From Sinorhizobium sp. 6-70 (lineage in GTDB: Bacteria > Pseudomonadota > Alphaproteobacteria > Rhizobiales > Rhizobiaceae): a stretch of 64,000 bases of DNA. The notes below the pieces were generated by a model that was not told the DNA's origin, ran no database searches, and worked only from the letters and a program-made list of their open reading frames with translations. The stretch lies in assembly GCF_030124375.1 (NCBI RefSeq), contig NZ_JASKLS010000008.1:218451-282450 (forward strand), given 5' to 3'. Both the position numbers and the translations under genes were made by a program. Numbering within the stretch: the stretch's first letter is position 1; every line of letters begins with the position of its first letter. This document shows positions 42,756 to 52,248 of this stretch, piece by piece.

Positions 42756-43928
42756 ATGAAGCTGATTGAACGCTACATCTTCCGGCGCGCCGCGACCATG
42801 TTCCTCGCAACGCTCCTGCCGCTGATGGGTATCGTCTGGACGACTCAGGCGCTCACGAACGTGAACCTGGTCACCGACAGCGGCCAGTCGATCTTCGCCT
42901 TCCTGAAACTTGCGACGCTGATTCTGCCGTCGGTCGTTCCGATCATACTCCCGTTCGCGCTCGTGATCGGCGTGACGCAGACGCTCAGCGCAATGAATAC
43001 CGATTCGGAGTTGACGGTGCTGAACGCAGCCGGCAGCTCACGCATGGCGATTATCCGGCCGGTCATCTATCTTGCCGCCGGATTGAGCGTGCTGTCCTTT
43101 GCCATCGACAACTTCGTCGAGCCCTATTCACGCGTCGCCGTGCGTCGGATGATCGCGACGGCCCATGCCGACCTGCTCTCCGCCGTTGTCCAGGAGAACG
43201 CCTTCCGCAAGATCACCGACGGGCTTTACGTGCAGGTGGGCGCCCGCCGCAGCGGCGGCGTCCTGCAGGGCATCTTCGTTGCTGATTCGCGCAATCCGAA
43301 TTTCGAGCTCGTCTATTACGCTCGCGAGGGCGCCGTCGACGAGGAAAGCTCGGCTCTGGTGATGAAGGATGGCGAGGTCCACCGCAAGCTGCCGGATGGC
43401 GGCGTCTCTGTCATCAAGTTCGACTCCTATGCCTTCGACCTGACCGACATGACCAAGGCCGTGGGCGAGGCCAACATCCGCGCCAAGGATCGCGACCTTT
43501 TCTACCTGCTGAACCCGGACCCCAACGATCCGGCCTACAAGCGGGCGCCGCTGGCCTTCACGGCGGAACTCCACAAGCGCTTCACCGAATGGACCTACCC
43601 GCTGCTGTTCGCCCTCATTGCGCTGGTCGTCAGCAGCGATGCGCGCTCTCACCGCGAGGCGCGCGTGCACCCGATGATCAGTGCGCTCGGAGCGGCGCTT
43701 GTGATCCGGTGGATGACGTTTTATGCCGCAAACAGTGCCGAGGATTCCGTCTGGTTCATTCCGCTCATGTATTTCATTCCGCTCGCAGCCGGCGCATTTG
43801 CGATCCACCAGCTTGTCAGCAATCGTAGGCTCGACATACCGATGACATGGCGGGAAAAACTGTCCGAACTCATGATCCGGTTCCGCGTCATGCGGCCGGC
43901 GGGCCCTGACGGGGAACAGGCTTCATGA
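42756..43928 (+). CDS. lptF: LPS export ABC transporter permease LptF
   Basis: A 390-residue inner-membrane permease of the LptB2FG complex that extracts LPS for transport to the outer membrane. MKLIERYIFRRAATMFLATL is the typical cytoplasmic start and first membrane segment. About three N-terminal and three C-terminal membrane segments flank a periplasmic beta-jellyroll domain (about 120-275). LNAAGSSRMAIIRPVIYLAA is the coupling-helix region. It overlaps lptG by four bases (ATGA). LptB and LptA/C are not in this window. Confidence 0.95.
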   Translation: MKLIERYIFRRAATMFLATLLPLMGIVWTTQALTNVNLVTDSGQSIFAFLKLATLILPSVVPIILPFALVIGVTQTLSAMNTDSELTVLNAAGSSRMAIIRPVIYLAAGLSVLSFAIDNFVEPYSRVAVRRMIATAHADLLSAVVQENAFRKITDGLYVQVGARRSGGVLQGIFVADSRNPNFELVYYAREGAVDEESSALVMKDGEVHRKLPDGGVSVIKFDSYAFDLTDMTKAVGEANIRAKDRDLFYLLNPDPNDPAYKRAPLAFTAELHKRFTEWTYPLLFALIALVVSSDARSHREARVHPMISALGAALVIRWMTFYAANSAEDSVWFIPLMYFIPLAAGAFAIHQLVSNRRLDIPMTWREKLSELMIRFRVMRPAGPDGEQAS

Positions 43929-45007
43929 TCCTCAACACGCTCGGACGCTATTTTTTCAAGCGCTACACGATCACGACCTTCTGGTTCCTCGTCGGTATTT
44001 TCGCCCTGATCTTCATCATCGATTTCAGCGAACTCGCCAGCCGCATGTCGGCGCTGCCGCATTACACGGTGAGCGGCGCACTGCTGATGACGACGTTTCG
44101 CATCCCGACGATCATGCAGCAGACGGTCCCCTTCATCGCGCTCTTTTCGGCGATGGCCGCATTGATCTCGCTGAACCGCCGTTATGAATTGGTCGTCACG
44201 CGGGCGGCGGGCATTTCCGTCTGGCAGTTCCTTCGCCCCTTCGTGCTCGGCGCGTTTCTTTTCGGGCTGCTCGCCGTAGCTGTGCTCAACCCGCTTGCAG
44301 CCTGGGGAACGAAGAAGGCCGAGGCGCTCGAAGCCGAGTGGGGCTCGTCCCGTTCGGCCCAAGCGAATTCGATTCCCTGGCTCCGCCAGATCTACGACGG
44401 CACTGATACGATCATCGGTGCGCGCTCCGTGCAGAACGGCGGAACGGAGCTGATCAACGTCACCGTCATCCACTTTGATCCACAGGGTACCATCATCAAG
44501 AGGCAGGACGCGAAGTCCGCCAAACTCGAAGATGGTTACTGGCTTCTTAACGACGTTACCGAAACAGGTGGCGGCAAGCTGCCTCGTCGTCAGGAAACGG
44601 CACAGATCCCCACCAACCTCAAGGCGGAGTTCGTTCAGGAACGTCTGGCAAAGGCTGATTCCATTCAGTTTTTTGACCTTCCGCGGAAGATCGAGGTGGC
44701 CCGATCCTTCGGCTTTTCCACCGCCGGCATGGAAACGCAATTCCACTCCCTGCTCTCTCTGCCGTTGCTGCTTGTAGCGATGACTCTGATCGCGGCATGC
44801 GTCTCTTTGAAATTTAGCCGGTTCAACCAATCGCGCTCCGTAATTCTCGGTGGCATCGTCTCGGGCTTCGTGCTTTATGTCGTCACCGTGCTTGTCAAAG
44901 CATTCGGGAGCAGCGGTATTGTGCCTCCGTTCGTTGCAGCCTGGTTGCCAGTTGTTGTAGCGATGGCGCTGGGCTCGACGATTCTACTGCATCAGGAGGA
45001 TGGCTAG
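43925..45007 (+). CDS. lptG: LPS export ABC transporter permease LptG
   Basis: A 360-residue partner of LptF with the same layout: MILNTLGRYFFKRYTITTFW at the start, RRYELVVTRAAGISVWQFLR as the coupling helix near residue 95, a periplasmic jellyroll (about 130-260) and three C-terminal membrane segments (LPLLLVAMTLIAACVSLKFS, GIVSGFVLYVVTVLVKAFG). It overlaps lptF by four bases and lptD by one. AGGAGGA at 44994-45000, inside its 3' end, is the ribosome site for lptD. Confidence 0.95.
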   Translation: MILNTLGRYFFKRYTITTFWFLVGIFALIFIIDFSELASRMSALPHYTVSGALLMTTFRIPTIMQQTVPFIALFSAMAALISLNRRYELVVTRAAGISVWQFLRPFVLGAFLFGLLAVAVLNPLAAWGTKKAEALEAEWGSSRSAQANSIPWLRQIYDGTDTIIGARSVQNGGTELINVTVIHFDPQGTIIKRQDAKSAKLEDGYWLLNDVTETGGGKLPRRQETAQIPTNLKAEFVQERLAKADSIQFFDLPRKIEVARSFGFSTAGMETQFHSLLSLPLLLVAMTLIAACVSLKFSRFNQSRSVILGGIVSGFVLYVVTVLVKAFGSSGIVPPFVAAWLPVVVAMALGSTILLHQEDG

Positions 45008-47355
45008 TGGCGGCAGGCAACCGCAAACGCATGAAGCTGACCAATGCTGCCCTGCTCGCAGGCGTCGCATTGCATACACTTGCCATGGGAATGAATGCGC
45101 CGGTCCTGGCGCAGGACACATCGGCGCGAATCGATTCGCTGCAGCCGAACATTCCGGCTGACGCAAAGCTGCTGCTGTCGGCCAATGAGCTCATCTACAA
45201 TCGCGACGCGGAAACCGTCACCGCGCGCGGTAGCGTTCAGATCGCATACGGCGGCTACAGGATGGTCGCCCGTCAAGTCACATACGACCAGAAGTCGGGG
45301 CGGATCATCGCGACCGGCGAGATCCAGCTGGTCGAGCCGGATGGCAATATTGTCTACGCTGACAAGATGGACGTCACCGACGACTTCGGCAACGGTTTCG
45401 TCCAGGCCCTGCGGATCGAGACGACCGATCTGACGCGGCTGGCGGCGGAAAGCGGTGAGCGGCGCAACGGCGAAGAATTCATTCTCAACAAGGCTGTCTA
45501 CACCGCCTGCACGCCCTGCAATATCAAGCCGGAGCACCGTTCCCTGTGGCACATCAAGGCGGAGCGTGTGATCCAGAACGGCAGGACTCACACGATTCGG
45601 CTGGAACACGCCTATTTCGAGCTCTTCGGCAAGCCGATCGCCTATATTCCGGCAATGGAGATCCCGGACCACACGGTCAAGCGCAAGAGCGGGTTTCTGT
45701 TTCCGAAGTTCCGCTATACGCAGAAACTTGGCGCCGGCGTGGGCGTCCCTTACTACTGGGCGATCTCGCCCTATATGGACGCAACTGTCACCGCGACGGG
45801 TCTGACGCGGCAAGGGTTCTTGCTCGAGGGCGAGTTCCGTCAATCGTTCCATAACGGTTTGCACACGCTGAACGTGGCCGGCATCAGCCAGCTCGACAGG
45901 GACCGGTTCACGCCGGGAACCGTCGATGCCGAGGAAACCAATCGCGGGATGGTGGCGTCGAAGGGCGAATTCCAGATCAATCCGCGTTGGAGTTTTGGCT
46001 GGAACGTGCTCGTCCAATCGGACGCCAACTTCGCCAAGACCTATGATCTGGAGAGCTTCGACGGCACGACCTATACCAATCAGGCCTACCTGACCGGCCT
46101 CGGCAAACGCAATTACTTCGACCTGCGCGCCTTCTATTTCGACATCCAGGACGCCGACCCCGACAGCCTCGAGGAAAATCAGCAGCCTGCGGCTCAGGTC
46201 CTCGACTACTCCTACTTCGCGCCGGAATCTGTGCTGGGCGGCGAGCTCAGCGCAGACGTGAACTTCACGAACGTCAAGCGCAACCGGCTGGACAGCATCA
46301 ACGTCCTCGGCGTCGAGCGTTTCCGCGGCCTTGAAGGCACCGCGCACCGTCTGACCGCGGACCTCGAATGGAAGCGGACATTCATTGCGCCGGGCGGTCT
46401 CGTATTGACGCCATTGCTGGCGGCACGCGGCGATGCCTTGGGCCTCAACATGGACGATCCCGGCCCCGGCTACACCGGCGACTACACGAATAGTGACGCC
46501 GCAACGCGGCGCATGCTGACCGCTGGTCTCGAAGCACGCTACCCGATCCTGTTTGCCGGCGAGAACAGCAGCCACGTGCTGGAGCCGATCGGCCAGATCT
46601 ATGTTCGGCCGGACGAACAGCATGCCGGCGGGCTCCCGAACGAAGACGCGCAGAGCTTCGTCTTCGATGCAACCAACCTTTTCGATCGCGACAAGTTCTC
46701 CGGCTTCGATCGTATCGAAGGCGGTACGCGCGCCAATCTTGGCATTCGCTATACCGGAAGTTTCGACAACGGTTACGGCTTGCGCGCGATCGCCGGCCAG
46801 TCGTTCCACCTCGGCGGGCTCAACTCCTTCGCAACCGACGATCTCGTCAAGGTCGGGGCGGATTCGGGACTGGAAACCAAGAGTTCGGATTATGTGGCGA
46901 TGGTCGGCGTCGACGCGCCCTACGGTCTGATGGCAAGTCTCTCCGGCCGGCTCGACGAGAGCGACTTTGCCCTGCGCCGCGCCGACGCCACGGTCGGCTA
47001 TCTGGGCCTGACATGGCAGGCGGCCCTGACCTATACGCGGATCGAAGCACAACCGACCTACGGATCGCCCTCAGACCAGGACGAAATCCAGACGGCCGCT
47101 GCCTACCGATTCCACGATTATTGGTCGGTGTTCGGAGCGTTGACCTATGACATCAACAATGACGTCATTTCCCGCAACGGCTTCGGTATCACCTATGATG
47201 ATCAGGATACGTTGTTCTCGATCGTCTACCAGCAGGAGCGGGATACCGACAGTTCGGTCGCGAACGACTGGTCGATCGGCGCGCGCATCAGCTTCCGCAC
47301 GCTTGGCGACATCGACGTTGGCGACACCACCTTCGAAGAGCTGGACTACTATTGA
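45007..47355 (+). CDS. lptD: LPS assembly outer-membrane protein LptD
   Basis: A 782-residue outer-membrane barrel that inserts LPS into the outer leaflet. The N-terminal signal region (MKLTNAALLAGVALHTLAMG, ending near VLAQD) is followed by an OstA/LptA-like domain (about 50-190, LLLSANELIYNRDAETVTAR) and the LptD barrel (about 280-780). Cys are present in VYTACTPCNIKPEH for disulphides with the barrel. The start is GTG at 45007 overlapping the lptG stop, six bases after AGGAGGA; ATG at 45031 is an alternative. The C-terminus ends in Tyr-Tyr, as expected for a barrel protein. It is followed by a SurA-like chaperone. Confidence 0.94.
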   Translation: MAAGNRKRMKLTNAALLAGVALHTLAMGMNAPVLAQDTSARIDSLQPNIPADAKLLLSANELIYNRDAETVTARGSVQIAYGGYRMVARQVTYDQKSGRIIATGEIQLVEPDGNIVYADKMDVTDDFGNGFVQALRIETTDLTRLAAESGERRNGEEFILNKAVYTACTPCNIKPEHRSLWHIKAERVIQNGRTHTIRLEHAYFELFGKPIAYIPAMEIPDHTVKRKSGFLFPKFRYTQKLGAGVGVPYYWAISPYMDATVTATGLTRQGFLLEGEFRQSFHNGLHTLNVAGISQLDRDRFTPGTVDAEETNRGMVASKGEFQINPRWSFGWNVLVQSDANFAKTYDLESFDGTTYTNQAYLTGLGKRNYFDLRAFYFDIQDADPDSLEENQQPAAQVLDYSYFAPESVLGGELSADVNFTNVKRNRLDSINVLGVERFRGLEGTAHRLTADLEWKRTFIAPGGLVLTPLLAARGDALGLNMDDPGPGYTGDYTNSDAATRRMLTAGLEARYPILFAGENSSHVLEPIGQIYVRPDEQHAGGLPNEDAQSFVFDATNLFDRDKFSGFDRIEGGTRANLGIRYTGSFDNGYGLRAIAGQSFHLGGLNSFATDDLVKVGADSGLETKSSDYVAMVGVDAPYGLMASLSGRLDESDFALRRADATVGYLGLTWQAALTYTRIEAQPTYGSPSDQDEIQTAAAYRFHDYWSVFGALTYDINNDVISRNGFGITYDDQDTLFSIVYQQERDTDSSVANDWSIGARISFRTLGDIDVGDTTFEELDYY

Positions 47356-47375
47356 GGTCCAGGCCGAAGAGCGCC

Positions 47376-47455
47376 GTGCGTTCAAATGAACGCACAAAGG
47401 ACGCTGATTTCGGAGCATCTTATCCGCTTTCAGCGTCCACCTGAAAGCGGGATGC
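47376..47455. repeat. Composite intergenic repeat, possible diverged copy
   Basis: GTGCGTTC and GAACGCAC form one hairpin near 47380-47397, followed by AAAGGACGCTGA as in the composite element at 26362. A second hairpin pairs CCGCTTTCAG (47424-47433) with CTGAAAGCGG (47441-47450), extended by GCATC and GATGC. It lies between lptD and the surA-like gene and could also stop or attenuate transcription. Confidence 0.6.
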
Positions 47456-47651
47456 GTTAGCCAGACGCCTGCAACTTTGTTCGGCCGGCTGCGCGTTCCC
47501 GAAGACGTGCAACTCGCAAGGATTGATCATGTGGTCTTGTCATCGTTTGGCCGCATGTATTATGCATTTCCTCCAACTGGCACAGGGAAGGCGCAGGCTG
47601 GCGGTCCGACGCGGACCACGGGCGGTTGGGGCGCGGGACGGACAAGGAAAT

Positions 47652-48590
47652 ATGATGGGCGGGAAATCGATCTTGAGGGTGATATCGGCGCTGGTGCTTG
47701 CCGGCACGCTGAGTGTCGCTGTATGCGTGCCGGCACAGGCCGCAAGCGGAGTCAAGGTGATCGTCAACAATGTCGTAATCACTTCGGGCGACATCGCGAA
47801 GCGCGTGGCCTTCCTGCGCCTCCAACGCCAAGGCGGCGGCGCAGAGGAAGCGAAGCAGCAACTTGTCGACGAAGTGCTGAAACGCAGCGAGATCGCACGC
47901 GTCCAGCAGTCGGTCAGTACCCAGGACGTCGATGCCGCCTTTGCGCGATTTGCCGCTGGAAACAAGATGTCGCCTGAGCAACTCGGCAAGATCCTCGACC
48001 AGTCTGGCGTCGGCGTCGATCATTTCAAGCAGTATATCGCTGTCCAGATGAGTTGGCCTCGCGTCGTCAATTTCCGCTACGGCAACGCCAATCGCCTCAC
48101 CGGCGGCGACCTTGTGAAGCGCATGATGGAAGGTGGCGGCAACAAGCCTGTAACGACGGAATATTTCCTCCAGCAGGTCATTTTCGTCATCCCGGCATCC
48201 AAGCGCGGCGCGATTACGGCAAAACGGCAGGCCGAAGCAAACGCTTCGCGATCGCAGTTCCCGGGCTGTGAGACATCCAAGGTCTTTGCCGCCAATTATC
48301 GCGACGTCTCGATTCGCAGCCTTGGCCGCGTGCTTGCCCAGCAATTGCCGGAAGATTGGAAGCCGCTCGTCGAAAAGGCTGGCGACGGCATGACCACCGG
48401 CACGCGCGTCACCGAAAAAGGTGTCGAATATCTTGCAATCTGCAAGAAGCGTCAGGTCAACGACGACACGGCCGCCGAAATCGTCTTCCGTGCGGAGGAC
48501 CTCGGCAAGAAGAAGGCTGGCGGCGAAGACCCGAACAGCGAGAAGTACCTCGAAGAGCTGCGTGAAAAGGCGCAGATCGTCAACAAGTAA
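47652..48590 (+). CDS. SurA-like periplasmic chaperone / peptidyl-prolyl isomerase
   Basis: A 312-residue exported protein (signal peptide MMGGKSILRVISALVLAGTL, ending VPAQA) with a SurA N-terminal domain (VKVIVNNVVITSGDIAKRVA; EAKQQLVDEVLKRSEIARVQ) and a C-terminal parvulin-like region (FLQQVIFVIPASKRG, SIRSLGRVLAQQLPEDW). SurA guides outer-membrane proteins, LptD among them, to the BAM complex, and its position after lptD fits. Whether the isomerase site is active cannot be judged. ATGs at 47652 and 47655 both follow AAGGAAAT. It is followed nine bases later by pdxA. Confidence 0.88.
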   Translation: MMGGKSILRVISALVLAGTLSVAVCVPAQAASGVKVIVNNVVITSGDIAKRVAFLRLQRQGGGAEEAKQQLVDEVLKRSEIARVQQSVSTQDVDAAFARFAAGNKMSPEQLGKILDQSGVGVDHFKQYIAVQMSWPRVVNFRYGNANRLTGGDLVKRMMEGGGNKPVTTEYFLQQVIFVIPASKRGAITAKRQAEANASRSQFPGCETSKVFAANYRDVSIRSLGRVLAQQLPEDWKPLVEKAGDGMTTGTRVTEKGVEYLAICKKRQVNDDTAAEIVFRAEDLGKKKAGGEDPNSEKYLEELREKAQIVNK

Positions 48591-48599
48591 CGGGCGGCC

Positions 48600-49628
48600 A
48601 TGAACAAGACGAGCGGCAGGCCGATCGCCCTGACGATGGGCGACCCGGCCGGTATTGGCCCGGACATCAGCCTGGCCGTGTGGGCGAGACGCGAGACGCG
48701 GCCGACGCCGCCTTTCCTCTTTATTGGCGACCCTGCGGTGCTTTCGGCCCGCGCAAAGGCGCTCGGCCAGGCGGTGCGGATAGCGGAAACCGATTGCCTC
48801 GGCGCCTGCGCGGTCTTCCCGGGCGCCTTGCCGGTATTGCCGGTGCGCTGCGGGGCTCCGGTCGTCGCGGGCCGGCCTGATGTGGCCAATGCCTCCGCGG
48901 TCACCGCCGCCATCGACACCGCCGTGCGGCTCGCCATGGCCGGCGAAGCAACGGCGGTAGCCACCAACCCGATTGCGAAGGCTGTGCTCTACGAGGCCGG
49001 CTTCCGCTTTCCTGGTCACACCGAATACCTCGCGCACCTCGCGGAGAAAGCAACCGGGACGCCCATCCTGCCGGTGATGATGCTGGCCGGACCGAAGCTG
49101 CGCGCCGTTCCAGTCACGATCCATATTCCGCTCAAGGACGTTCCCGGCGCGCTGACGCAGGAACTCATCCACCAAACCTGCACGATAACTGCTGCCGATC
49201 TCAAGAACCGCTTCGGCCTGTCGAGGCCGCGCCTTGCTGTTGCCGGTCTCAACCCGCATGCGGGCGAAGGCGGTGCGCTCGGCCTCGAGGACGATGCACT
49301 CATCCGCCCCGTCATCGACCGGCTCCGCGCCGAGGGGCTGGACGTCGTCGGCCCGCTCCCGGCCGATACCATGTTCCACGATCGCGCGAGGGAGACCTAC
49401 GACGCCGCGATCTGCATGTATCATGATCAGGCATTAATACCGGCGAAGGCGCTCGGCTTCGACGACAGCGTGAATGTCACGCTGGGGCTGCCCTTCATCA
49501 GAACGTCGCCGGACCACGGCACCGCTTTCGGCATCGCCGGACAAGGTATCGCGCGCGAAGACAGCCTTCTGGCGGCGCTTCACCTTGCCGCCGAGCTCGC
49601 CGCCAACACGGACGGGACGCATCGTTGA
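48600..49628 (+). CDS. pdxA: 4-hydroxythreonine-4-phosphate dehydrogenase
   Basis: A 342-residue PdxA that oxidises 4-phosphohydroxy-L-threonine in the DXP-dependent route to vitamin B6. ALTMGDPAGIGPDISLAVWA opens the protein; VATNPIAKAVLYEAGFRFPG near residue 120, LNPHAGEGGALGLED near 215 and GPLPADTMFHDRARETYDA near 255 carry the metal His residues. YHDQALIPAKALGFDDSVNV follows. Length is typical. Its stop overlaps the rsmA start (TGATG). The surA-pdxA-rsmA order is a conserved proteobacterial block. Confidence 0.96.
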   Translation: MNKTSGRPIALTMGDPAGIGPDISLAVWARRETRPTPPFLFIGDPAVLSARAKALGQAVRIAETDCLGACAVFPGALPVLPVRCGAPVVAGRPDVANASAVTAAIDTAVRLAMAGEATAVATNPIAKAVLYEAGFRFPGHTEYLAHLAEKATGTPILPVMMLAGPKLRAVPVTIHIPLKDVPGALTQELIHQTCTITAADLKNRFGLSRPRLAVAGLNPHAGEGGALGLEDDALIRPVIDRLRAEGLDVVGPLPADTMFHDRARETYDAAICMYHDQALIPAKALGFDDSVNVTLGLPFIRTSPDHGTAFGIAGQGIAREDSLLAALHLAAELAANTDGTHR

Positions 49629-50458
49629 TGGCGGCGCTCGATGGTCTGCCGCCGCTCAGAGATGTCATCCAGCGTCACGGTCTCGACGCGAAGAAGGCGC
49701 TCGGTCAGAATTTCCTCCTGGACCTCAATCTCACCCAGAAGATCGCCCGCACGGCCGGTCCGCTCGACGGCGTGACCGTCATCGAAGTCGGCCCGGGACC
49801 GGGTGGCCTCACGAGGGCTATCCTCGCGCTGGGCGCCAAGAAGGTCGTCGCGATCGAACGCGACGCCCGCTGCCTCCCGGCGCTCGCCGAAATCGCCGCC
49901 CATTATCCTGGACGGCTCGATGTGATCGAGGGCGACGCGCTGAAGGTGCCTTTCGAAACGCTCGCCGACGGTCCGGTGCGCATCATCGCCAACCTGCCCT
50001 ACAACGTCGGCACGCAGCTTCTCGTCAACTGGCTGCTGCCGGAGCAATGGCCGCCGTTCTGGCAGTCGATGACGCTGATGTTCCAGCGCGAGGTCGGTCT
50101 GCGGATCGTGGCGGGTGCCGACGACGATCACTATGGCCGGCTCGGCGTTCTGTGCGGCTGGCGAACGAAGGCGCGCACGGCTTTCGACGTCTCGCCGCAA
50201 GCCTTCACACCGCCGCCTAAGGTCACCTCGTCGGTCGTCCATCTGGAGCCGATTGCCGATCCGATCCCGTGCTCTGTCTCCACGCTTGAGAAAGTGACGC
50301 AGGCCGCCTTCGGCCAACGCCGCAAAATGCTGCGCCAGAGTCTGAAAAGCCTGGGTGGTGAGGCGCTGCTGGCAAGGGCCGACATCGATCCCCAAAGACG
50401 CGCCGAAACGCTGACGGTCGAGGAATTCTGCCGATTGGCGAATTGCCTCAGCGGTTAG
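49628..50458 (+). CDS. rsmA: 16S rRNA (adenine1518/1519-N6)-dimethyltransferase
   Basis: A 276-residue RsmA (KsgA) that dimethylates two adjacent adenines in helix 45 of 16S rRNA late in 30S assembly. AKKALGQNFLLDLNLTQKIA at the N-terminus, VTVIEVGPGPGGLTRAIL (SAM motif I), RIIANLPYNVGTQLLVN (motif IV, catalytic NLPY) and TLMFQREVGLRIVAG are unmistakable. The helical C-terminal domain (KMLRQSLKSLGGEALLARAD) is complete. The ATG at 49628 overlaps the pdxA stop; a TTG at 49625 is less likely. It ends the lptF-to-rsmA run and converges on gmk. Confidence 0.96.
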   Translation: MAALDGLPPLRDVIQRHGLDAKKALGQNFLLDLNLTQKIARTAGPLDGVTVIEVGPGPGGLTRAILALGAKKVVAIERDARCLPALAEIAAHYPGRLDVIEGDALKVPFETLADGPVRIIANLPYNVGTQLLVNWLLPEQWPPFWQSMTLMFQREVGLRIVAGADDDHYGRLGVLCGWRTKARTAFDVSPQAFTPPPKVTSSVVHLEPIADPIPCSVSTLEKVTQAAFGQRRKMLRQSLKSLGGEALLARADIDPQRRAETLTVEEFCRLANCLSG

Positions 50459-50495
50459 CCGTCCGGTTCAGTGAGACGCGCCCCGCCCCGCTTGA

Positions 50496-51155
50496 TTAAA
50501 AAGGGTTTTCCGTCAGCAGTCCGTTGACGAACTCGAACAGGCCGGGGCGGCGGTCGCGGCGCAGGCGTTCGGCGTCCACAATTGCACGGACGGCCGAGAA
50601 CGCCCGATCAAGATCGTCGTTGACGACGATATAGTCGTATTCGCGCCAATGCTCGATCTCGGCGCGTGAATTGGCGAGCCGGGTCGCAATCACTTCCTCG
50701 CTGTCCTCGGCGCGCCGGTGCAGCCGCGACTGCAGTTCGGCCATGGACGGCGGCAGAATGAAGATCGAGACGACGTCGCCACCCATCTTTTCCTGCAACT
50801 GCTGGGCGCCCTGCCAATCGATGTCGAAGAGCATGTCGCGACCTTCGGCCATCGCCGCCTCGACGGCATCGCGCGGGGTTCCGTAGAAGTTGCCGTGCAC
50901 CTCCGCCCATTCGAGGAGCGAGTCCGTCGCTCGCAGCGCCTCGAATTCGCGGATCGACTTGAAAAAATAATGCCGTCCCTCGATTTCGCTCGGCCGCCGC
51001 GAACGCGTCGTCACGCTCACCGAGATACTGAGTTCCGGATCGGCCTCGAGAAGGTTGCGGGCGATCGTCGACTTCCCCGCGCCCGAAGGCGACGAAATCA
51101 CGAGCATCAACCCACGGCGGGCGATCTTGATGGGCGAAGTGGTCGCCGGCTTCAT
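50496..51155 (-). CDS. gmk: Guanylate kinase
   Basis: A 219-residue GMP kinase that converts GMP to GDP with ATP. The P-loop LVISSPSGAGKSTIARNLL begins at about residue 18. SVSVTTRSRRPSEIEGRHYF binds GMP, LLEWAEVHGNFYGTPRDAVE is the lid region, and MLFDIDWQGAQQL follows. DYIVVNDDLDRAFSAVRAIV is near the C-terminus. The ATG at 51155 is used; its Shine-Dalgarno GGAG overlaps the end of the upstream YicC gene, three bases before. It is the last gene of the leftward fab-mltG-yicC-gmk run. Confidence 0.96.
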   Translation of the reverse strand: MKPATTSPIKIARRGLMLVISSPSGAGKSTIARNLLEADPELSISVSVTTRSRRPSEIEGRHYFFKSIREFEALRATDSLLEWAEVHGNFYGTPRDAVEAAMAEGRDMLFDIDWQGAQQLQEKMGGDVVSIFILPPSMAELQSRLHRRAEDSEEVIATRLANSRAEIEHWREYDYIVVNDDLDRAFSAVRAIVDAERLRRDRRPGLFEFVNGLLTENPF

Positions 51156-51158
51156 GTC

Positions 51159-52046
51159 TTACTCCAGATTCTGAACCTGCTCGCGAAACTGGTCGATCAC
51201 GACCTTCAACTCGATTCCGGCGGCCGAGACCGCGGCGGCATTCGATTTCGAACAGATCGTATTCGATTCGCGGTTAAATTCCTGTGCAAGGAAATCCAGC
51301 TTGCGGCCGACGGGGCCGCCCTTTGCCAGAAGATCGCGAGCAGCGGCGACATGCGAACCGAGACGGTCGATTTCTTCTCTGAGGTCCGCCTTCGTGGCAA
51401 GCAACGCGACCTCCGCATGCAGTCTTTCGCGGTCGAGGGAGGACACGCCCTCCATCAAAAGCGCCACTTGCTGCGCCAGCCGTTCGGCGATCGCGGACGG
51501 GCTCCGGGACGGGTCGCTCTCCACGCCGGCCGTCAGTTGCTCGATGCGATCCACATGCGCAAGCAGGATCTGACCGAGCGCCGTCCCCTCCTCTTCGCGC
51601 ATGGACCGCAGGTCCCCAAGGGCGAGCCCCAAGCCGGAGAGGATATCGGCGTCGCGCGCGGCACGCTCGCTTTCGCTTTCTTCCGGCTCCCGGAAATCGA
51701 CGATGCCGCGGATCGAGAGCAGCGTATCGAACTTCAGCGGCGCGGGATCAACGAGATCGCCAAGCTGCTCTCGAAGTCTCAATACGGCGGACAATGCACC
51801 CTGGTTGACGACGGCCTCGACGGCGGCCTCGGCGCCGCTGACGTTGAGGCCGATCTGCAGATTGCCGCGGGCGAAATATTCCGAGGCAAGGCGCCGACAG
51901 TCGGGCTCGAAGCGTTCAAGACCCTGTGGCAAGCGAAGGCGAATATCGAGCCCCTTGCCGTTAACCGACCGCAGTTCCCAGGCCCAGCGATGGCGTCCGC
52001 TGCTGCCTTCTCTCCTCGCAAAGCCAGTCATCGATTGGAGCGGCAT
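51159..52046 (-). CDS. YicC/YloC family endoribonuclease
   Basis: A 295-residue YicC-type protein. The N-terminal YicC domain starts MPLQSMTGFARREG and contains WELRSVNGKGLDIRLRLP near residue 25. The C-terminal DUF1732 domain has LDFLAQEFNRESNTICSKSN, the metal-binding acidic and Asn motif, near residue 265. YicC of E. coli is an endoribonuclease that targets a small RNA. The ATG at 52046 follows GGAGGTAATG with suitable spacing; ATG at 52049 overlaps the site. It lies between mltG (upstream, after a repeat) and gmk, three bases away. Confidence 0.92.
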   Translation of the reverse strand: MPLQSMTGFARREGSSGRHRWAWELRSVNGKGLDIRLRLPQGLERFEPDCRRLASEYFARGNLQIGLNVSGAEAAVEAVVNQGALSAVLRLREQLGDLVDPAPLKFDTLLSIRGIVDFREPEESESERAARDADILSGLGLALGDLRSMREEEGTALGQILLAHVDRIEQLTAGVESDPSRSPSAIAERLAQQVALLMEGVSSLDRERLHAEVALLATKADLREEIDRLGSHVAAARDLLAKGGPVGRKLDFLAQEFNRESNTICSKSNAAAVSAAGIELKVVIDQFREQVQNLE

Positions 52047-52104
52047 CATTACCTCCGTCCGCTGCTGCATGTTTCCTGGAATCGAAGCCGATTGAGGATG
52101 AACC

Positions 52105-52172
52105 GATGCAGCGTTTCAAAGTGCGACGGCGACCCTTTCGCGTCTGAAGAGACGCACGGCACTGCAGTCGCA
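52105..52172. repeat. Composite palindromic repeat, degenerate copy
   Basis: GATGCAGCGTTTCAAAGT resembles the joint between the two modules of copy B (30182-30198). It is followed by a hairpin GCGTCT-GAAG-AGACGC (52140-52155) inside an outer pair TGCGAC (52122-52127) and GTCGCA (52167-52172). It lies between mltG and yicC. Confidence 0.65.
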
Positions 52173-52248
52173 AAAGCAATAGGGCGACGGCGCGGCATCC
52201 CGCAAGGGATATCCGCGCCGTACCCTGTCCGTCCACAATAAGGGCCGT

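Noticed and set aside
45004..47052. A 682-codon minus-strand frame opposite lptD
   Set aside because: LptD has the correct signal, domains and overlap with lptG. The antisense frame has no motif, start site or neighbour logic.
47457..49424. A 655-codon minus-strand frame opposite the surA-like gene and pdxA
   Set aside because: It crosses two clear genes and an intergenic region; shadow of GC-rich coding.
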